Program-made: the position numbers and the translations under genes
DNA from: Trichoplax sp. H2
Taxonomy: Eukaryota; Placozoa; Uniplacotomia; Trichoplacea
Direction of reading: 5' to 3'
Assembly (NCBI GenBank): GCA_003344405.1
Contig: NOWV01000122.1
Span: forward strand, 62,001-126,000
Length of the DNA: 64,000 nucleotides
Shown here: positions 1 to 13,550 of the stretch, piece after piece
Layout of the letters: each line of letters starts with the position of its first letter
How positions within the stretch are numbered: position 1 is the first letter of the stretch
The notes under the pieces: model-generated
Database searches by the model: none
What the model was told of the DNA's origin: nothing
What the model saw: the letters and a program-made list of their open reading frames with translations, nothing else

Positions 1-2909
1 TGTTCTAATCACTGGATCAATCCAAATCGAAAGCGATATCGCACTTTTACAAATTATAATCGAGAAGAAGGTTTAAGAGTTTGCCGATATATCGATCCAA
101 GCCACCTCGAACAGCAATCTAAATGCACCAATCGACATTGCTTTGAATACGCATGGTTACCCAGTCCCTGGTCCAGTTGTTTGCTCAAAGCTTCCAATTG
201 CGGCCAAGGTTTACAACATCGCCATTTAACATGCCAAAGAAACGATTCAATCATTGTCGATCATCGTTGGTGCCAGCAATATGCTAAGAATAAACTCGCT
301 ATTAATCGTCGATGCTTCAAAAATTGCTCGATCGACTGCATTGTTAGTACATGGTCAGTTTGGAATCCTTGCCAACATGATTGCGGTGACAGCTTAAGAA
401 ATCGTACAAGAACTGTATTACGAGCTCCGCAATATGGTGGTCGTCCATGCCCAAGTTTATTCCAGTTAGAAATATGCCAAGAGAGACTATGCCATGATAT
501 TCGTTGGCATTATACAACTTGGAGCCAATGTCTATTTCGTAATCTATCGAATCATTGTGGTCAAGGCTTTCAAAGCCGTAAAGTTTACTGTAGTGATCGA
601 CATGGCCATGTCTTAGATGATCAACGATGCTTATTAATAGCTGATAAACCAAATTCAGTAGAATCATGCCATATTGCATGTCCTGGTAAATGCGTTTATA
701 GTTTATGGACTCCTTGGCAGCCTGGAAATTGCATCTTAAACTTACGACCCATTAATAATCGTACCAGTGGTAAACCACAATGTCGTACTCGAAGAATCTT
801 AAGGCAAACCAGGAAACGCTACGAATGTTTACAACCTAATTTATTATTTCAACAGCGCTATATCGATGAAGATCAATTCTCATGGGATGCTGGCTCATGG
901 GCTACTTGTCGAACTTATCCGCGATCTCGTTGCGGTGATGGCTTACAATATCGTCCTATTTATTGCAAGAATCAAAATCAACAAATTGTTGCAACATCGT
1001 TATGCAAAACTAGACCACCTGAAGGAGTACGCGGTTGTCGAGAAGATTGCGATGTTGATTGTGCACTCTCACCATGGTCAGATTGGTCTTCTTGTTCAAA
1101 ATCATGCGGATTAAAAGGCATTTCAACACGCCATCGTAGCATTCTTTTCAATGCTACAGGTATTGGAAAAGCATGCCCATCCAGTCAGCAATTACAACAA
1201 CAGAAGTCTTGCAACATTCGCCCATGTGTAAATTATATCATAACTCGAAGTTCTTGGTCTGCATGTAAAACATCGCAACGTCAATGTGGTTATGGAAGAA
1301 AATCTAGGAGTATTACTTGCACACGTTATGACGGGAAGTATTTTGATCTCACCTATTGCCTTAATCAAAAGCTAACGCAATCTATGCAGGAGGTAAAGAA
1401 TTTTACCAAATTAAATGAACTCATTCAGTTTATGGACATTGACGTTGAAAGAAATTGCTATATTCCATGTAAGGATGATTGTGTTATGACCAGTTGGAGC
1501 TCATTTAGTCCTTGCTATCGTAATTGTAATAGAAATGATAGTCAACCACATCGTATAAGGGTTCGCCATGTCTTAAGGCCTAGCAGATATAATGGTCAGA
1601 AATGTCCTACAAACAATATCCAGATCATAAATTGCACTCAATCACAAGCACAATGTGCACAAGTTGAGTGGCAAACTAGTCCTTGGCAGAATGGAACAAG
1701 ACAAGTTTGGTGCCTAGATGTAAATACTGGATATAATGTCACAGGTTGTGATGAATTAACTAAACCTTCCACCAAAAAATCCTGTGACAGTAAATGTAAT
1801 GAACCTTATAAGGAATGCCAAGAAGGTCAATGTATATGTAAGGTAAGAAAGAATAATCATCTACTTGAGTTTTTTTTTCTACATTCTCACATTGAAGAGT
1901 TTAACCTTCATTAGTCATTTCACTTGCAAAGTTTAGCTGGCGATGCTCAATAGATCTGTAGAAGTGATTAATCTAGCATAAAGGAGTTACTTCCAATGCT
2001 CTATCTACAACAAGTAAAACTTTAGAGATCGTAGAATAATCAATCCAAAATTAACAATTTAAATTTCAAAATTCCATCTTATTCAATCTAGAATGGAACT
2101 GAAGGTGATGGTCAAATCTGTTTGCCAAAATCAGGATGTTTCAATAATCATCATTGTCCAGTAGCAAATATGAAATGTGGTCCAAATCAACAATGCCAGT
2201 GTATTAACGGATACCACATGAATTGTACTTCTTCAAATCATTGCCAGTGCTTTATTGATGAAGAAGGTAAGATAAAAAGATTCTGAAATTAAGCCTAGTA
2301 TCATCATGATCTTAAATCATCGAATTAAATCACGGTTAAAATCTTAATAATTCTTCTAACGTTAATATTCATAAATTTGTAATCGCCATCTGATAAATCT
2401 ATCTAATTATTATTCTCTGTGAGCAATAACATTTTGCCTTCTACTCTGGATAAATCGACGTTATTATCATTTATAAAGTATAATTTGTATTACTTCTTTC
2501 AAATCTATTTCGTTCTTATTTTTAAAGCAAACTTTATAATCTACTACTAGATTCTCAGGCAATCAATTGCCCTGTTGAGGAAAAAACGTCAACATCTGGA
2601 ACTATCCATATATCAAAGGAACCAGCATTAGCTATTGGCTGTAAGCGGAAATTACATCTTCCAAAAGCTCATAATATTACTGTTCAAGTAGAATTTTTCA
2701 ATCATCATAGTGTAATAAGTTGTGCCCAAAATTATTTAAAGTTAGTGCCTTCACGTGGTAAAGCGACCGTCTTATGTGCAAATTTAGTTGGCAGACATCA
2801 ATTAGCATTTCCAGTTGACTCATTACTGGTTGATTATCATAATCGTATGAGAGCTATTCTTCCTGAGTTACCAACATTTATCATGGAATATGCTTGGGAT
2901 AAAAAATAA
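1..2909 (+). CDS. Thrombospondin type-1 repeat protein, THSD7-like, 3' part
   Basis: Extracellular adhesion/matrix-type protein, 5' end outside the window. Exons: <1-1842, 2092-2266, 2551-2909 (TAA 2907-2909); donors GTAAGA and GTAAGA, acceptors CTAG and CTAG, phases agree. The first exon gives 614 open codons with about nine TSP1 repeats that alternate between two subtypes, for example WSVWNPCQHDCG, WSDWSSCSKSCG and WSACKTSQRQCGYG; this alternation is the THSD7 pattern. It is followed by a Cys-rich segment (CNEPYKECQEGQCIC) that also resembles the THSD7A tail, then another Cys-rich exon and a last exon with a CUB-like ending (two Cys, ...FPVDSLLVDYHN...FIMEYAW). I see no transmembrane helix after it, whereas vertebrate THSD7 proteins end in a membrane segment and cytoplasmic tail, so this form may be secreted. 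THSD7 assignment is by pattern recall; another multi-TSR family is possible. Confidence 0.85.
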
Positions 2910-5900
2910 TAAATAATGAATAGATAATCGAATAGATAAAATTGATTTTAATTAATAAAGTAAACTATGCAAAAATTTTGAAATACATAACCTTAGAGCT
3001 TAAATTAACCACAAGTTTAAATTATAACTATTATTATTAGGGAAAGTAATCATTGACGCGACTGGAACTGGTTTACGAGTATATGTGTGTTTGATCTTAA
3101 ATCATTTTTACAAGCCAGATTGCCAGCATATGAGTAAATACTCGCTAGTTACAGAAATCGATAGTTAATTTTTACAATCCGATGCTTATATCGAAGAAGT
3201 CATGGTTAGACTTGCCTTTGAGTAACAAGACTCTTTTATACCAACTAAATATCTATCATGCTAGTTTTATAAATTAAACTTTTAATTTATATTGGCCACT
3301 TCAATTTCTTACTCTGCTATTTTTGTTGTACGAAAATACAATATATTAGCTATTTGCATTACTTGGCCATAACTTTTTCGATACGATCTGATAATTTCAT
3401 GTCGACACATGATACAGTTGTCTTATTGTATCTTTGCGTAGGATTTATTGCTTATTTTACCATGATTTTGGTGATATCTACTGAATAGAGGTATTGAAAC
3501 AACCTCATTACATCTATAAGATGTATGATTATTCGCTATGATCGAATAGGATGATAATTTGCCCGAGTACAATTTCTATTTAAGAGGTAAATGGTATATT
3601 TTACTCGAAAAAGTTACATACTGCTAATAAATCAATCGATTATTACCCAAACAATTAGTGTACGTCTGTGAATCGATGATGATGCAGTCATGGTCAAATC
3701 AATGACTTTATTTTAACTATTTCGGAGAATAGATTGGAGTGGGATATGACTTTACGTCTATATAGAGATTAAACTTATGATATAGTTCAAAGCTAAGTAT
3801 TTACTGTAATGAAGTGAGGAAAGTTTTGGGCAAGCCGATTTCTGGTGCTGAAATCTGCTTCCATCGAAGTAGCAGGTACATAAAAATGCGCCTATACTGT
3901 ATTATTTCGGTAGATTACTGCCAGTTATCAATGCTTAACGTAGCCAGATAGAAATTTCTTGCTAATCCACACTAATTTCAATATCGTCTTGTAATAATTT
4001 CAGCTAATTAAGGTAGTTATGTGTTAGGAATACAGTGATAGTATACAGTGTAAAACTTTATGTTTAATAAAGTAAGTCTTGATAAATATTAAGAACTCAT
4101 ATATTATACGTCCTTATGATTGAGTAGTTGAGAAAAATAAATAATTAAATAAGGCTTTCGAAAATATCGGCTACTGGTTGTAACAGAATAAAATTTCAGG
4201 CGATGAATAATATTACGGTACTTTCGTCTAATCTAGACGGTGTACGATGGAAAGAAACACCGAATAAAATGCATTTAAGCAAGCAGGAACAAAACTTCTA
4301 GACATATACATTTATTCATCTTCGCATACAGATGACATTAAGCGTAAGTATATAAAAGTTCAAAAAAATAATTAAATGTTATTTGCGCTACATTAATTTC
4401 TTAGTAGCAGAGTGTGCTATTATTCCAATTAAATTTTCCTCATCCACATGGCGATTAAAAGTAGACATTGCCTATTATTCAATTGTTGTCTTAGTCCGAT
4501 GGTCATTAATGTCTTGTTTCTAAGATTTAAAATTGACAGTAAGCTACGCTAAATACTGTAAGAAATAATAATCATAATGTCATCACAGTCTGATAAATAA
4601 TGAGGATATAGACAGGAATAGCTTAATGACAATCTTATTAATCGTACATGATATAGAAGAATTTTTCTAATTATTATTTTTTAGTCCAATGATAAAAGCT
4701 ATAACAGAAATGAATTATATGCAGAAGCCAATGAAAGATTATTAACATTCATTAAGTGAAAGAGAAAAGCCGTTAGGCAAATAAATGGTTATTCTAGAGA
4801 GAAATAGTCAACAATTCATAATCTATTGCGATACCAGTCTGTGAATTGCTACAATATTTATTAAATGGTACTGTCTTTCCATTTTGTTGTCGTAGGCAAA
4901 AGAGGATAATTTAATACTTTTAATAATGCAAGAAGTCGAAGTAGATTTAAAAATAGTCAAAAATTTTCATAACAATAAGAATTTCTCGACATAAAAATCT
5001 AGTTGCTGTCTTTATTATTCCTCTAATTGGAGATTAAAATCCCATTCCATGAAATGAGATGTTGACTTGGTATCATAATTTTTTCTATGGGAATTTGGAA
5101 TCATACCACATGAAATCCATTCTTAGCATCAATCTTCTTTATAGAAACGCAATGATAGAACATGAAATCAGATAAATATCTTTGCGGTATCTTTATCTTT
5201 GGTTTCATTAGACATTCCAAAAGAGATTCCCATTGCAATACATAAAATCTAGACAGTGTCCCATCAACGCGTCTACATAGTGTATATTGGAAGAATATTA
5301 CATGAAATTATATTCGAGATCTAGCTGCAACACATGAAATGTGGCCAATATCTTTGTCAATTTGACTAAGAGATGACAAAAATATCACATGAAGTTGTAC
5401 TAGGATTTCAACTGTAGCATAAGAAATCTTAGCCTGCATCTCATCAATCTGACTAATGGATATTACAAATATTTAGTATGTAATCATAACTAAGCATTCC
5501 TATCAAATTATCAATCATTCCATCGGTAAACTACTGCAACATTACTTAAAACCCAGTTTGGCATCAACTGTTATGCTAAAGGCTTTGATATGATCAATTT
5601 GATCCCATTTCAGGTCTAAAATGCAACCATTCTTGTAATTACGTAGTAAACTTTTCTGTACTCTAGAAATGGTTTGGAGAGATCGTAGAACCATTGCAGA
5701 CTTCTAGACTGATTCAATTTTATGATTATTCCATTTACTACGATTACATACATATATGATATCAAGATGGTATAGAATACATTATATACCATAGATTAGG
5801 ATTGAGGTCAATTTTCTAATACATACCACGGTAGGGCATATAATTAGAAATTAAAATGTTACAATAAACAACCGAGTAAAGAAAATGATGGATGAAAATA

Positions 5901-6437
5901 AATCAATTTAATAATTTTAATGTACTTTATACATGAAACAGGTAAAAGTAATGCAAGCTAAAACATAAAATCTCTACGAAAAAGTTAAATAAGCAGATTC
6001 TGGTCACCTAATAGACTAACAAATGAAAAGCTTAAATTACAAATCTGATCATGATATTATCAGAAACCATTGACGAACAGAGAAAATACAATCAATTCAA
6101 GTATAGAATTACATTATTAAGTAAAATTATCAAGGTATTTTGACTATTTTAATAGCCCAAAATAAAAAGATTGTAAATATTTCGCAGCTACTTGGCTATT
6201 GCAGCTTAGTAGTTGCTGCTGTGGAAATAACTTTCTCCTATTTGTTGGAAAAAGCTAAAACATATCACCTGCATGTGATGAATTCGTTTCTCAAATCATA
6301 TTAACTTATTTCTTGGCTGTTTAATTGAACAGTAAATTTTAGTTCTAATTGCATCTTTCGATTATAAAGGCAAAAAAAACAGAAAGGTTGAGAAGATATT
6401 ATTAAAGATATGTAAACAATTTCTAGATATTTGCCCA
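2910..6437. other. Intergenic, 3.5 kb, convergent gene tails
   Basis: This stretch lies between the 3' ends of the THSD7-like gene and the Gln-rich gene. I see no open frame or exon chain. Around 5040-5410 the word CATGAAAT or a close variant recurs at irregular 30-140 bp spacing, which looks like a heavily decayed short tandem repeat. Nothing else stands out. Confidence 0.5.
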
Positions 6438-9400
6438 TTAAAAGGACTGCTGGCCATTTAATTGTAATTGCTGAAGTAAAAGTAAATTTTGCATGTTATT
6501 GGGATTGAATTGATCTAGTGGATTTTGATTTAATGCCTGCTGCTGAAGTAATAACGGTAAAAGTTGTTCTTGTGTTCCAATTGCAGGATTTGCTAATACG
6601 TTTAGTAATGGATTGAACTGATTAGTTTGGCCATTGGCTGGTGTATTTTGCCCTTGATTTTCGGTCTTGCTGTCTGTGGATTGATTTTCTTGATTATCAT
6701 TGCCCTGCTTCTTTTGAACTTGATTTTGCAACGTATTAATCTTCTGCTGTTGCAATAAGAGCGTTTGTAGTAATTCAGTTTGTTGCTGTTTGTATTTTTC
6801 TGTAGCTATTGCTTGCTGTATAGACTGTTCTTGCTGTTCACGTTGTTGTAGTATTAATTCTTGCAATTCTTGTTGTTGTTTTAAGGCAGCTGCTGTTTGT
6901 AGTGCAATCTCTCCTTGTTGTTGATGATGTGCAATGGCATCTTGCTGAATTAGAACTTGATCGCGTAATTGCTGAATGATAGCTGATTGCTGTATAGCCA
7001 CTTGTTCAACTTGTTGCTGCTGGGAAATTGCAGCTTCTTGTAAGATAGATTGATAGTCACTTTGTTCTTGTTGTCGCTGCAACAAGGATTGATACCATAG
7101 CTGCAATTGCGCCTCTTGAAAATCAACTTGTTGCTGTGCTGCTAGCAAAGTGTATTCATTGATACTTTGATCCTGAGTAGGAGGATTGAACGTATCTACT
7201 ATTGAAGGCGATGCTGATGAGGAAAATTTATTCGCTTTGAGTCGATCTATTTCATCTCGCCCCGTTAGTAATCGATTGGATTCTTCCGATGTTATACTAA
7301 ATCGATCATCATTATCCAAATTTTTATTTTTAGAACGACGAGTTTTCCTGGATTTTTTGCTACTCTTGGGGGTTGACGATTGATCTTAAAAAAATTAGGA
7401 TGAATATTTACCCATAATTATGTTATAGCAATAGTTTTGTTAGCAATACCAATCTATTAATCAATTACATATATTTTATCATATTTCGCTGTGATCTAAA
7501 AAGATTTGCTTGCTAATCTGCTCCACATACCATTTAAAATTTAGCCCTTAATAAATAATTATCATTTTATCAATTTATACTGAGATCACTACGGTATTAG
7601 AATTTTATTTTGCTGAAATGTAAATAGTAATGATGTAAGAGCAAGAGTAGGATTACAGATATTGCTATTCGTAGAAGATACTAAATTAATTCTTTGACTA
7701 ACGGAGGATATCGATTCAACGTAGATTTATGATCACCCTTTCCATCTATCTCCTCATATTAATTAGAAATTATTAGCCTAACTTGAGATCACTACCTCGT
7801 ATAAACTAAGAAGAAATGATACTAATATCATTTGTTAAGGATCTAAATCTGAAATATATTGCAAGTAAAAAGTGTTGATTCACTTTTACACTTTATTCAT
7901 GTAACAAATTCTCTCAATTTATTTAAGAACTACCAATCTATCCTGAGATCGCTACATAATTTATTAAGAACAGTAACATAAAGGTATTACAGGTGCTGGT
8001 ACTAGTATTTATTACGGTATTAATCTCAGATCTCAAGTGACTACGATATAGCGATTTGCTTGCAGTTAAAAAATTTTGCTTATTTTTAAATATTATTAGT
8101 AAATTGCCGATTAATTATCTGAGAATATTTCCTCTTGTAAGGTAAAGGTAAAATAGTAACGGTAGATGAATGATACTGACATTATTTTACAAATCATATT
8201 AATCTGAGGTATAAACTGCTATAATTGACGAGATAGATCCAAGCTTTGGGAGCTAGCTATCTTTGCATGAACTTTCTATTTTTAAATTAATAACGAAACT
8301 GTGATCCATACCTGATTTTGCTTTATTATTTAATACATCTTTGGAAGGAGTTTCCTTTTCACTTTCTGAATCACTCTCACTGCTAGACGATTCCTGGTCT
8401 TTTCCATTTACAGAAGTGGTTGGCTCTGAATCTTCACCTCCTTCAGAATCACTTTGGTTACTTGCAACTTTGTTCTTGCCTTTTTTACTCTTTTGCTTCT
8501 TGCCTTTTTTCGTGCTTGACTGCTTAATCTCATTTGGGCTAGACTTTATTTCTTTAACTGCCTCAATTAGATCTTTTAATAACGTAGATGTTGCTGTATC
8601 ATCTTTAGTATGATTAGTAGTAGTAAGATTCTGAACAACTGGAGGTAATGGTTGTAGTTGCTGTTGCACTTGTGGCTGCTGTAGTTGCTGTTGCACTTGT
8701 GGCTGCTGTAGTTGTTGTTGCACTTGTGGCTGCTGTAGTTGCTGTTGCAGTTGCGCTTGCTGTAGTTGCTGTTGCAGTTGCGTTTGCTGTAGCAACTGAG
8801 CATTTTGTATTGCTCCAATTTCAGTTGATGATGGAGATGCAGTTAGTACTCGGCCTGAAAATGAATGATCTAAAACCGACGTGGGAGTGCTATTATTACT
8901 AGAGTAAGGTAAATTAGGGGAAACGGAATGATTTGCAGTTGTCCTATCTTGTAATGGATGCGCCCTCACTCCGTTTGTAATAGCTTGTGCACGGGTTGTA
9001 TGAGCTGGCTCTGATGGAGGTAGAATCTACAGTATGTAGAGAAATTCAAGATTTAGGTTATAAGCAATATCCGCTAATTCTACTACTGTGCGTTGACTTG
9101 ATAAAACAACAGTGAAACAATACCCTATTTGATTTTTGTAAATGGTTGGTTGGTGTCTTCGCTCTAGCTACATTAACTTTATCAGATATCATTTCGGCCT
9201 AAAATATACGAAATAATTCAATGTTATAAAGTATTCGATTCCATGAATAAATGTGAAAATTACTTAAGAAATCATGTGCTTGTATTTAAGGATAGGATAG
9301 AAGATTGCTTTAAAATTTTCATGATTATTTTCAAATGCGAAATGTAGATACAAGTAGAGGATAGCGTATCAATTTAGCAAGTTTTAATTGTTAGTTCCAT

Positions 9401-12400
9401 TTATGACCTTATTTCTACTATATTGTATATAATATATATGTAATAAGTAACTAATATAAGCAGGCAATTTGAAAATTGTATACTGTTGAGTTGGTATTGC
9501 AGTTACAGGAAGATGATGATAGAGTAATTTAGCAAGTTTTAATTCAACTCATGACCTTATTGCTATCACTCAGAATAGCTATGTAAAACTTTAGCCTAAA
9601 AACTACTAACAGATCTATCAAGCTATGAGAATAATAGGGTACTGGTACGAGTAATGCAGATTTTAGTTAGGAAAATCAGTAAATTTTAACCATCAATCCG
9701 ACCCATTTTGGGCCTAATCGCTATTTCATGGGTAGATCTTAGAGATTATACCTTTTAATTACTGTATAATATTATTGCCAATGGCTAGATTACATGAAAT
9801 TTCTAAACAACGATGAGATTCAATACAGGAACGGATTTACAATTTTAGTACTCACCGGTGTTGTACTACATTGAAACATATAGATTAAACGCTGCCTATT
9901 ATTATTCGGGACAAGCATAATTAATAGCAGCAAGCTATTAAAGATTTTACTGCCAGTGATATGATGGCAGGCTTCTAGACGTTCAAATTGGAGTAAATCT
10001 TGTCTCTCCTAAATGGCGGAAAAAAGAATTGAAATTAAAATCATATCAAATCGTTGCTTGTAATTATTATCAATCAAGAATGGATTCATCTTGGTTAATT
10101 TAATTTTGCAATGGCAATGTCAAACCTTGGTTGCAGCATCGTAAAGAATAATATCATAGGGACATATTCTCAATTCTGTAGGCTGTATATTGAGCAAATT
10201 TCTTGCTTTTCTTTCCTAAATCGAATAAGCAGGATGAATAGATGAGCAATGATTTAAGAATGTGTGCTACTAGTTTACTCAATTTACTAATTTAATGATT
10301 ATTCAGTTTTCTTAATTGTAAAATAGAAGTAAGATCGGCATTTTAACAATAGAAACGGTTGTTATTTTATCAATAAACGAATTTATTTGATGGAGTTGAT
10401 ACTTAATTCTATGCATTTTACCTGTAGATGTTGTAGAATGTATTTTGCGGTCATAGTTTCCATTTCTTCTTCGTAAACTAATGTGCTCATCAGATACTGC
10501 GGACAACAATAGCGACCATCGATTATAATTGTTAATAGAATATACGCTTAAAGTCATTCCAATTTACTTCAGCATAAGGTAATCTGAGCTTTTTCGCATA
10601 ATTTATATGGCAAACTACGATAGAAACCTTATAAGAACTCTTTAGCTGTCAATAGACTGTCGTTATAGAATAAAATGAAAGTTATCTCCAGACGAACTAC
10701 TGCTTTGGTTCTCATATCGTACATTTTATGGAATAAAAATAGTAAAAGAATCTATCCGCTTACCTCGACTAAGAATGATTCTCCTCTACGTAATGCTAAA
10801 GTCGCTGATCGATGATTGCCTTGAATATTGGAGGAGTATAAGAGAAAATAGCAACACATGAATATATGCAACGGGAAGACAGAAAATTCGAATATGTTGT
10901 AATGGAGACGACCATAATATACATGGACAGAAAATAGCACAAATGTACAAGCGTTCGATGAAACTGGAAAAACTTGATAATCCATTTAGACTGTAACTAA
11001 AACGCACTATTGATAGAATTACTAATAGCAAATAAAATTACTCTCAGCTACTGTATTAGTTCTTGTAAAATTCTAAATTGAAATGATAACTCAATGTCTC
11101 TCTGACTTACCCGCGTCTCGGCTGTCTCTACTGGAGGGGAGGCCCTAATTATAGTAGAAAGAAATCGGCACTTAATTCGGGAAATGGATGTAATCGCTAG
11201 ATGTCTTAATTTTGCCCCATAGAATAGGTAAATAGTACTTTATGCCAGAGCTATTCTCAAAGCTAAAGGCTAGATATAGTGATTATGAACGTTAAACTTT
11301 GAAAGTCAGTTGGAGTTATCATTGCCCGTCTACTTCTAGAATGGGTCAATAATACTTTATGCTAGAGCTTTTCTCAAAGTTAAAGGCTAGATGCAATGGC
11401 CATGCACGATTTATATCGTACTCTGCTTAAAGTCAATCAGAGTTCACAATTGCTCTTAGTCTATATACTTCTAGCTTAATTGCAGTATCCTTTATGTCTA
11501 TCCTTTGATTCAATACTAAATGAAAACTGGACATAAAGAATCCATCAAATCTTATACTGTCAATATCCTTAATCAATGTTAAACATAAATTAAGCATAGA
11601 AAGAATTCATCCATTTTTATGTCATCAATGCGTTTAATTAGTATAGAATAAAAACTAGACGTTCGCCTAAAAGATACATTCATTTTCTACTATCAATATA
11701 CTATCAAATTAATTGACGTTATTCATCTAGTGCATTTATTAGTAATGATTTTGAACTGGAATAAAAATATCATAGTAAAAATTATTTTCTTCTGTTTCTA
11801 CGATAATATTTGGACGTCAAGATGGAATTAATCTTTCGCTAGGATGAAAAATGCGAGAGAAGAATTTTGTTCCGTTTGAACATCAAATCTTTGCACGGAT
11901 AGATGGAATTCATCTTTGGCTACAGTAAGATGAGAAACATGCAGAATGTAGGATTTTCTCTCAATTTCCATATCAAATCTACGGTATAAATGATAGAATT
12001 AATGCTTCACTATGATAGATGAACGCGAAAAATATAATTTTACTCATCTCCTAGATCAAATTAAGGGGCAATAGGGACGATATTAATCTATCACTAGGTA
12101 AAAAAAAAACGTGAAAATTATATGATTTTGTTCAGTTTCTACGTCGAATCCATTGCATGTAAGCATAGAATTAATCTTCGACTACGATGGAAAGATGACA
12201 AATGAATGGTTTCGTCTAACTTTTACAGTAAGTCTACCGTTTCTTAACAGGGATTTAGTGCTGCAAAATGACAAACTTAAAAAAAAAATAACTCGATTTT
12301 GTTCAGTTTGAACGTCCGATCTAGCGTTATTAGCATGAAATTAATATCTGGTCGTGATAAAATTATGAAATAAAAGAATTTCTTTTCAGTTTCTACGTTA

Positions 12401-13550
12401 AATCAAATGAATTAGCCATTGACTATGATGAAAATATGAAAACCGAATTATTCTGTTCAGCTTCTGTATCCAATCCACAGTTTAAAATAAGAAATTTTCC
12501 GACGAATACGATGAAAACACTAAAATTAAATCGTTCTGCTCTGTATGTATCAAAATCTTTGGATATGAAGATACACGAAAATAAATCATTTGGCATCATT
12601 TCACTACGTTTTTCATGCCTGATCTAGTTAATTCTACCGTTTATGGCTACAAATAAGTCTTCAACTAGGATGAAAATTTCAAATAGATGATCATTTTCTT
12701 CAGTTTGGTCTGAAACTTATGCCTATCCTCTTCGACTAGGATGAATATAGCCCATCATTGAATCCTTTGTTGGGTCTATATATCCAAAGCTATAACGTTA
12801 AGGGAATTTATCTTTGACTTATATGGTATAAAATACAAAATAATAATTTGTTCATTTTTTCCTATTCAATAGGTACTACAAAGAAATGGATTTTCATGTT
12901 ATCAAATTGATCATTTGATGTTGTCCATAACATGATCTACCCGACCGATATCATATCGATCGCGACCCGATTTAACAGCGTTAACCACAACATTGATCGT
13001 TGTGACGATGGAACAAAAATCAATATTAATTCAATTATCTTCTACACGTTTACGAGCATAACTGAGCGGTCTACGCTAAATAGACGAAGACGGATGAATA
13101 ATAATTCATAAAAAAGAATACTTTACAAACTGAAGAGAATTCTTTTCAAGCAAAATTGAACATACATCTAAGCTCCGATTTCGTTGGCGTGTTTCCCATG
13201 GATCAGCAAATGAGGCTCGTACAGGTTCAGATTTGTTGCTTTGAGGGGATTGATTATTTCGTGATCTAAAATAGCAATGGAATAAACATTTCAACTCACA
13301 TCAATCCTCTCCTATCTACCAATCATCAACATAGTATCTGTCATGTCTATTTTAAATAGGAATAACAAGCGGATATTGATCAATTTCTCAATCATTGTTT
13401 TCAATATGAGGGTTACTTTTATCTTATTTGATTCCTAAATTAATGGAACGAATGTAAAGGAAGGAAAGGATTCGCCAAAATAAATTACCTTGCCTTATTT
13501 ACTTCCTTGGGATCCAATTTATGTTTGGGTTTGCTTTTTTCATTGCCCAT
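6438..13550 (-). CDS. Gln-rich, low-complexity protein with possible N-myristoylation start (model)
   Basis: Not recognised. Minus-strand model: 13550-13489, 13265-13166, 10496-10422, 9198-9124, 9026-8312, 7384-6438 (TAA 6440-6438), 657 aa, all phases compatible. The last three exons are well supported; the first three are joined only by phase and splice consensus and could belong to another gene. The start reads MGNEKSKPKHKLDPKEVNKA; Gly2 followed by Ser6 and basic residues fits an N-myristoylation signal. The middle has (LQQPQVQQQ)-type Gln repeats, then a Lys-rich block (KKGKKQKSKKGKNK), an acidic Ser/Glu/Asp run and a second basic block KSSKKSRKTRRSKNKN. The C-terminal 290 residues are a long Gln-rich helix-former ending in LLLLQQLQLNGQQSF. 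The composition suggests a disordered scaffold or nuclear/transcription-related protein, but no domain assigns a function. Confidence 0.6.
7575..8060. repeat. Degenerate repeats in an intron of the Gln-rich gene
   Basis: Within the intron 7385-8311 a segment like CTGAGATCACTAC recurs near 7580, 7782 and 7938 and in altered form near 8030, followed by similar AT-rich text (AAGAA.. GTAAT..). It reads as a strongly diverged tandem repeat of roughly 150-200 bp. Boundaries are approximate. Confidence 0.4.
8643..8790 (-). repeat. Coding minisatellite for Gln repeats
   Basis: Inside the 9026-8312 exon, a 27-bp coding unit (about LQQPQVQQQ per unit) is repeated nearly exactly three times, with related Gln/Ala variants (LQQAQLQQQ) upstream in the protein. 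The repeat is in frame, so copy-number change would lengthen or shorten the Gln tract without a frameshift. Confidence 0.8.
10765..10985 (-). other. Open stretch ending at a good donor, possible exon
   Basis: On the minus strand a frame is open from an ATG at 10985 to a donor (GAG|GTAAGC) at 10765. Its end reads NHRSATLALRRGESFLVE, which recalls the N...H.T...VRRGQPF motif of the transglutaminase N-terminal domain; read past its donor, the exon at 13265-13166 continues SLDVCSILLEKN, also reminiscent of that domain. I could not find a phase-compatible join, so this is either a missed exon of an upstream gene or a remnant. The upstream half (MDYQVFPVSS...) looks hydrophobic and non-specific. 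Confidence 0.25.
11221..11460. repeat. Tandem duplication, two copies of about 117 bp
   Basis: The block beginning AGAATAGGTAAATAGTACTT at 11221 recurs at 11338 as AGAATGGGTCAATAATACTT, with matching ATGC(C/T)AGAGCT..CTCAAAG(C/T)TAAAGGCTAGAT inside both copies. It lies in non-coding DNA between putative exons of the Gln-rich gene. Confidence 0.75.
11470..12860. repeat. Decayed tandem array, unit about 80-95 bp
   Basis: From about 11780 a unit reading roughly GATGGAATTAATCTTCGACT / ACGATGAAAA..GAAA..ATTTTGTTCAGTTTCTACGT / CAAATC recurs about every 80-95 bp to about 12860, for example at 11820, 11905, 12080, 12170 and 12340; earlier text from 11470 looks related but weaker. Copies are strongly diverged with indels, so this is an old minisatellite. 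Short open frames in it (for example 12436-12627) are chance frames. Confidence 0.65.

Noticed and set aside
8576-8902. Frames in both strands over the Gln repeat (poly Val/Ala and Cys/Asn/Tyr-rich)
   Set aside because: Off-frame readings of the CAG/CAA-rich coding repeat.
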